Of a stretch of DNA of 6,331 nucleotides, positions 4,659 to 6,331 are shown piece after piece. The notes under the pieces are model-generated. The model did not search any database. It saw nothing but the letters and a program-made list of their open reading frames with translations, and was not told the DNA's origin. A program made the translations under genes and the position numbers. The stretch spans positions 1 through 6,331 of the forward strand of contig JASBTO010000003.1 in assembly GCA_030148365.1 (NCBI GenBank), in the 5' to 3' direction. Numbering within the stretch: the first letter of the stretch is position 1; each line of letters opens with the position of its first letter. This DNA is from Kangiellaceae bacterium. Its GTDB lineage: Bacteria; Pseudomonadota; Gammaproteobacteria; Enterobacterales; Kangiellaceae.

Positions 4659-4756
4659 TTACCCGGCAAGTGAAATCCAGCCCGACCGGGTAACGCTCAG
4701 CCCTGCTACCAATGATATATTCAGGAAGAAAAAACACCCCTCAGAAACCGTTACCC
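4659..4756. repeat. Three TTACCC motifs in alternating orientation in the divergent intergenic region
   Basis: TTACCCGG (4659-4666) and CCGGGTAA (4686-4693) form a perfect 8-bp inverted repeat with a 19-base loop. The overlapping GGGTAACG (4688-4695) is also a perfect 8-bp inverted match to CGTTACCC (4749-4756). The middle copy can therefore pair with either flank. The set lies between the divergent NTF2-like and YdbH-like genes (intergenic region 4543-4820), where a regulator binding site controlling both is plausible. No T-run follows any stem, so these are not terminators. Confidence 0.45.
4716..4721 (+). promoter_or_regulatory. Possible -10 element of the YdbH-like gene
   Basis: TATATT matches 5 of 6 bases of the -10 consensus and would place transcription start near 4728, leaving a leader of about 65-90 bases. 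No acceptable -35 hexamer is seen at the right distance, so an activator would be needed if this is real. Confidence 0.2.
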
Positions 4757-4820
4757 CTGCGCCTGCCCCCTTTTTCTGCGAACCCTGAGCCGGATGCTGC
4801 GTTGGTTCGGAATATTGGCT

Positions 4821-6331
4821 ATGCTGGTGGCCACTTGCGATTACAACCGGCACCAATTTTTGAAGAGGTTTCAATCCCGCCTGGCCCGATGGGCAGCCTG
4901 GATACTGGCGTCGCTGCTGGTGTTGCTGGCGCTCGCCTATCTGTTGCTGCCACGCCTGACGGCCTGGTTGGCGCCAAAAATGCTGCCACCAGAAGTGGAA
5001 GTACAGGCGCTGGATCTGGAGTACCCGGGTTGGAACCGGGCAAGAGCGCGGGAACTGACATTGACGGTGCAAGCAGGTGGCGGCACCTACCGGATCAGGG
5101 CGCGCAATCTGGTCATGAATTTTGACCTCTGGGCACGGCAGTTGCGTACGGCCTCGGTCGAAGCACTGGAGGTAACAGGCCCGAACGCTTCCGACAGTGA
5201 CGACCCCGGACTGCCGGAGGCCATAGAGATCCCCGACCTGCCGCTCGACCGCCTGACCGTTGATGAGTTGAAGCTGTCACGGATTTTTGCTGATCAATCC
5301 CGGGATATTCACTGGCAGAAAATCAGAGTTTCACAATCCGGGAAGTCTCTCACCATCAATGCTCAAATCCCCGGCCCCGGCGACAAAGCAGCTCCCCTGT
5401 CGTTAATACTTTCACCTGGCAGCGGGACTCTGTCTGGCCTGGCAATGCAAATTGGCTCCGGCAACAATACGTCGTTGCTCGCCAACTTGAATACCTTGTC
5501 CTGGACAGATAACCGGTTTAATTCAACCTGGGAATTGACGGGTCGCCTCAATGAGCTGTTGGCGTTACCGGATGCCAAACCCTGGATGACAGAATTCGGC
5601 GCCAACACATTAACGCGAGCCTTGCTGGATTCTCCCACGGAGCTCAAAGCCTCCGGTCGGCTCTCAATGACACCGGCCGGGACGCAACTTACGATAGAAA
5701 GTGCCAGCCATCTTTCCCTGCAGCCGGGGCCAACACTGGCCACGCAGCTCCGGGAGTCGGCATCAACCCATCTCGGTGACTATCTCCGGCCGGACGAGTA
5801 TCGGGACAACGATGCAGTGGAAAAGATCGCCATTCGCGCCATGGACGATCTGACCTTGATGAGCGATGACAAGGACGTCCGGCTGTCGGGGCTTGTCAGC
5901 CTGAAACTTGCCGGACCGACCGGGACCGTCACCCTGCAAGTACCCGAAATCCACTGGCAAAAAGAAACAACGGGCACGGCCTTGTCGGGATTGACTCTGG
6001 GCGCCGGTTTTCGCCTGTTCTTGCCGCCGCGGGATCGGGAGATCCAGCTGGATGACCTGCTGGTTACCGCAGAGCAGGTGTCCGTCGACTGGACCGGCAA
6101 GCTCCAACTAAAGGACGAAATGCTGCAAGTGACCTTCAATCCCGACTCCCGATTGCAGATGGACAGCGCGGAGTTTGATTTTCAGGCCGACGACGCCAGC
6201 CTTCGGCGGGTCACGCTGCAGGCACCGACACTCAGGCTTTCGGGCACGTTCGCCAATCTGGCACTCGATGATGAAGTGCTGAAACTCAATGGCAGTCAAC
6301 TGGACATCGCCAGCCAGGCGAACTTGCCGGT
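4821..6331 (+). CDS. YdbH-like (AsmA/TamB-like) inner-membrane-anchored protein, 5' part, runs off right edge
   Basis: One open frame of 503 codons continues past the window end without a stop. A basic cytoplasmic segment (Lys15, Arg16, Arg20, Arg23) precedes a single transmembrane helix (about 24-44, WAAWILASLLVLLALAY). The periplasmic part starts with LPPEVEVQALDLEYPGWN (55-72) and then alternating beta-strand patterns (ELTLTV, LVMNFDL, LPLDRLTVDELKLS). This layout is typical of YdbH, a large inner-membrane protein that, with YnbE and YdbL, bridges the periplasm for phospholipid transport in parallel with TamB and YhdP. The C-terminal domain that would settle the family is outside the window, so other AsmA-like proteins remain possible. 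The start is uncertain: ATG at 4821 has a weak GGA 9 bases upstream; an in-frame ATG at 4794 would add nine residues (MLRWFGILA). The gene is divergent from the minus-strand series and looks like core-genome content. Confidence 0.7.
   Translation, partial: MLVATCDYNRHQFLKRFQSRLARWAAWILASLLVLLALAYLLLPRLTAWLAPKMLPPEVEVQALDLEYPGWNRARARELTLTVQAGGGTYRIRARNLVMNFDLWARQLRTASVEALEVTGPNASDSDDPGLPEAIEIPDLPLDRLTVDELKLSRIFADQSRDIHWQKIRVSQSGKSLTINAQIPGPGDKAAPLSLILSPGSGTLSGLAMQIGSGNNTSLLANLNTLSWTDNRFNSTWELTGRLNELLALPDAKPWMTEFGANTLTRALLDSPTELKASGRLSMTPAGTQLTIESASHLSLQPGPTLATQLRESASTHLGDYLRPDEYRDNDAVEKIAIRAMDDLTLMSDDKDVRLSGLVSLKLAGPTGTVTLQVPEIHWQKETTGTALSGLTLGAGFRLFLPPRDREIQLDDLLVTAEQVSVDWTGKLQLKDEMLQVTFNPDSRLQMDSAEFDFQADDASLRRVTLQAPTLRLSGTFANLALDDEVLKLNGSQLDIASQANLP

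Noticed and set aside
4659..4693. Intrinsic terminator formed by the TTACCCGG inverted repeat beside a T-run
   Set aside because: The T-run lies before the stem on the plus strand and appears as an A-run after the stem on the minus strand, so it fits neither direction.
4659..5072. 137-codon minus-strand frame rich in Gln
   Set aside because: Antisense shadow of the YdbH-like gene; the Gln/His-rich composition is typical of reverse reading of Leu-rich membrane codons.
4712..5125. 137-codon plus-strand frame overlapping the start of the YdbH-like gene
   Set aside because: It stops at 5125 while the other frame continues open for 503 codons with a membrane helix and beta-rich pattern.

Overview
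The window is about 6.3 kb of moderately GC-rich bacterial DNA, most likely from a gammaproteobacterium. The main hint is the right-hand gene, whose N-terminus looks like the large AsmA/TamB-like intermembrane lipid-transport proteins of the YdbH type. No rRNA, tRNA, transposase, integrase or CRISPR array is visible, so the taxon is an inference.

Layout: seven genes on the minus strand, read from right to left, face one long plus-strand gene at the right edge. From right to left the minus genes are: (1) a membrane-anchored protein with two tandem NTF2-like repeats (3766-4542); (2) a secreted subclass-B1-like metallo-beta-lactamase-fold protein started by GTG (2941-3705); (3) a protein with a TIR domain, one transmembrane helix and an extracytoplasmic domain (1947-2798); (4) a small VOC/glyoxalase-fold protein started by GTG (1491-1892); (5) and (6) the XRE-type regulator and Fic-domain protein known as mobile mystery proteins A and B (953-1414 and 280-870); and (7) the first 26 codons of a small gene running off the left edge (1-79). 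The plus-strand YdbH-like gene (from about 4821) runs off the right edge with 503 or more open codons.

How the genes may work together: A and B form a recognised regulator-Fic pair with toxin-antitoxin-like logic. A good promoter lies directly behind the VOC stop codon, and a cluster of TTTACTTA-type repeats sits in the predicted 5' leader of A, which suggests autoregulation. The TIR, metallo-beta-lactamase-like and NTF2-like genes are adjacent and co-oriented, but a shared function is not established. A hairpin with a T-rich tail behind the TIR gene probably ends that transcript. The 4543-4820 divergent region carries three copies of a TTACCC motif in alternating orientation.

Most notable points: the metallo-beta-lactamase-like protein keeps five of six expected zinc-ligand residues but lacks the Asp of the HxHxD motif; the TIR protein is built like a one-pass receptor with a cytoplasmic TIR domain; and the A/B pair has a compact candidate operator array.
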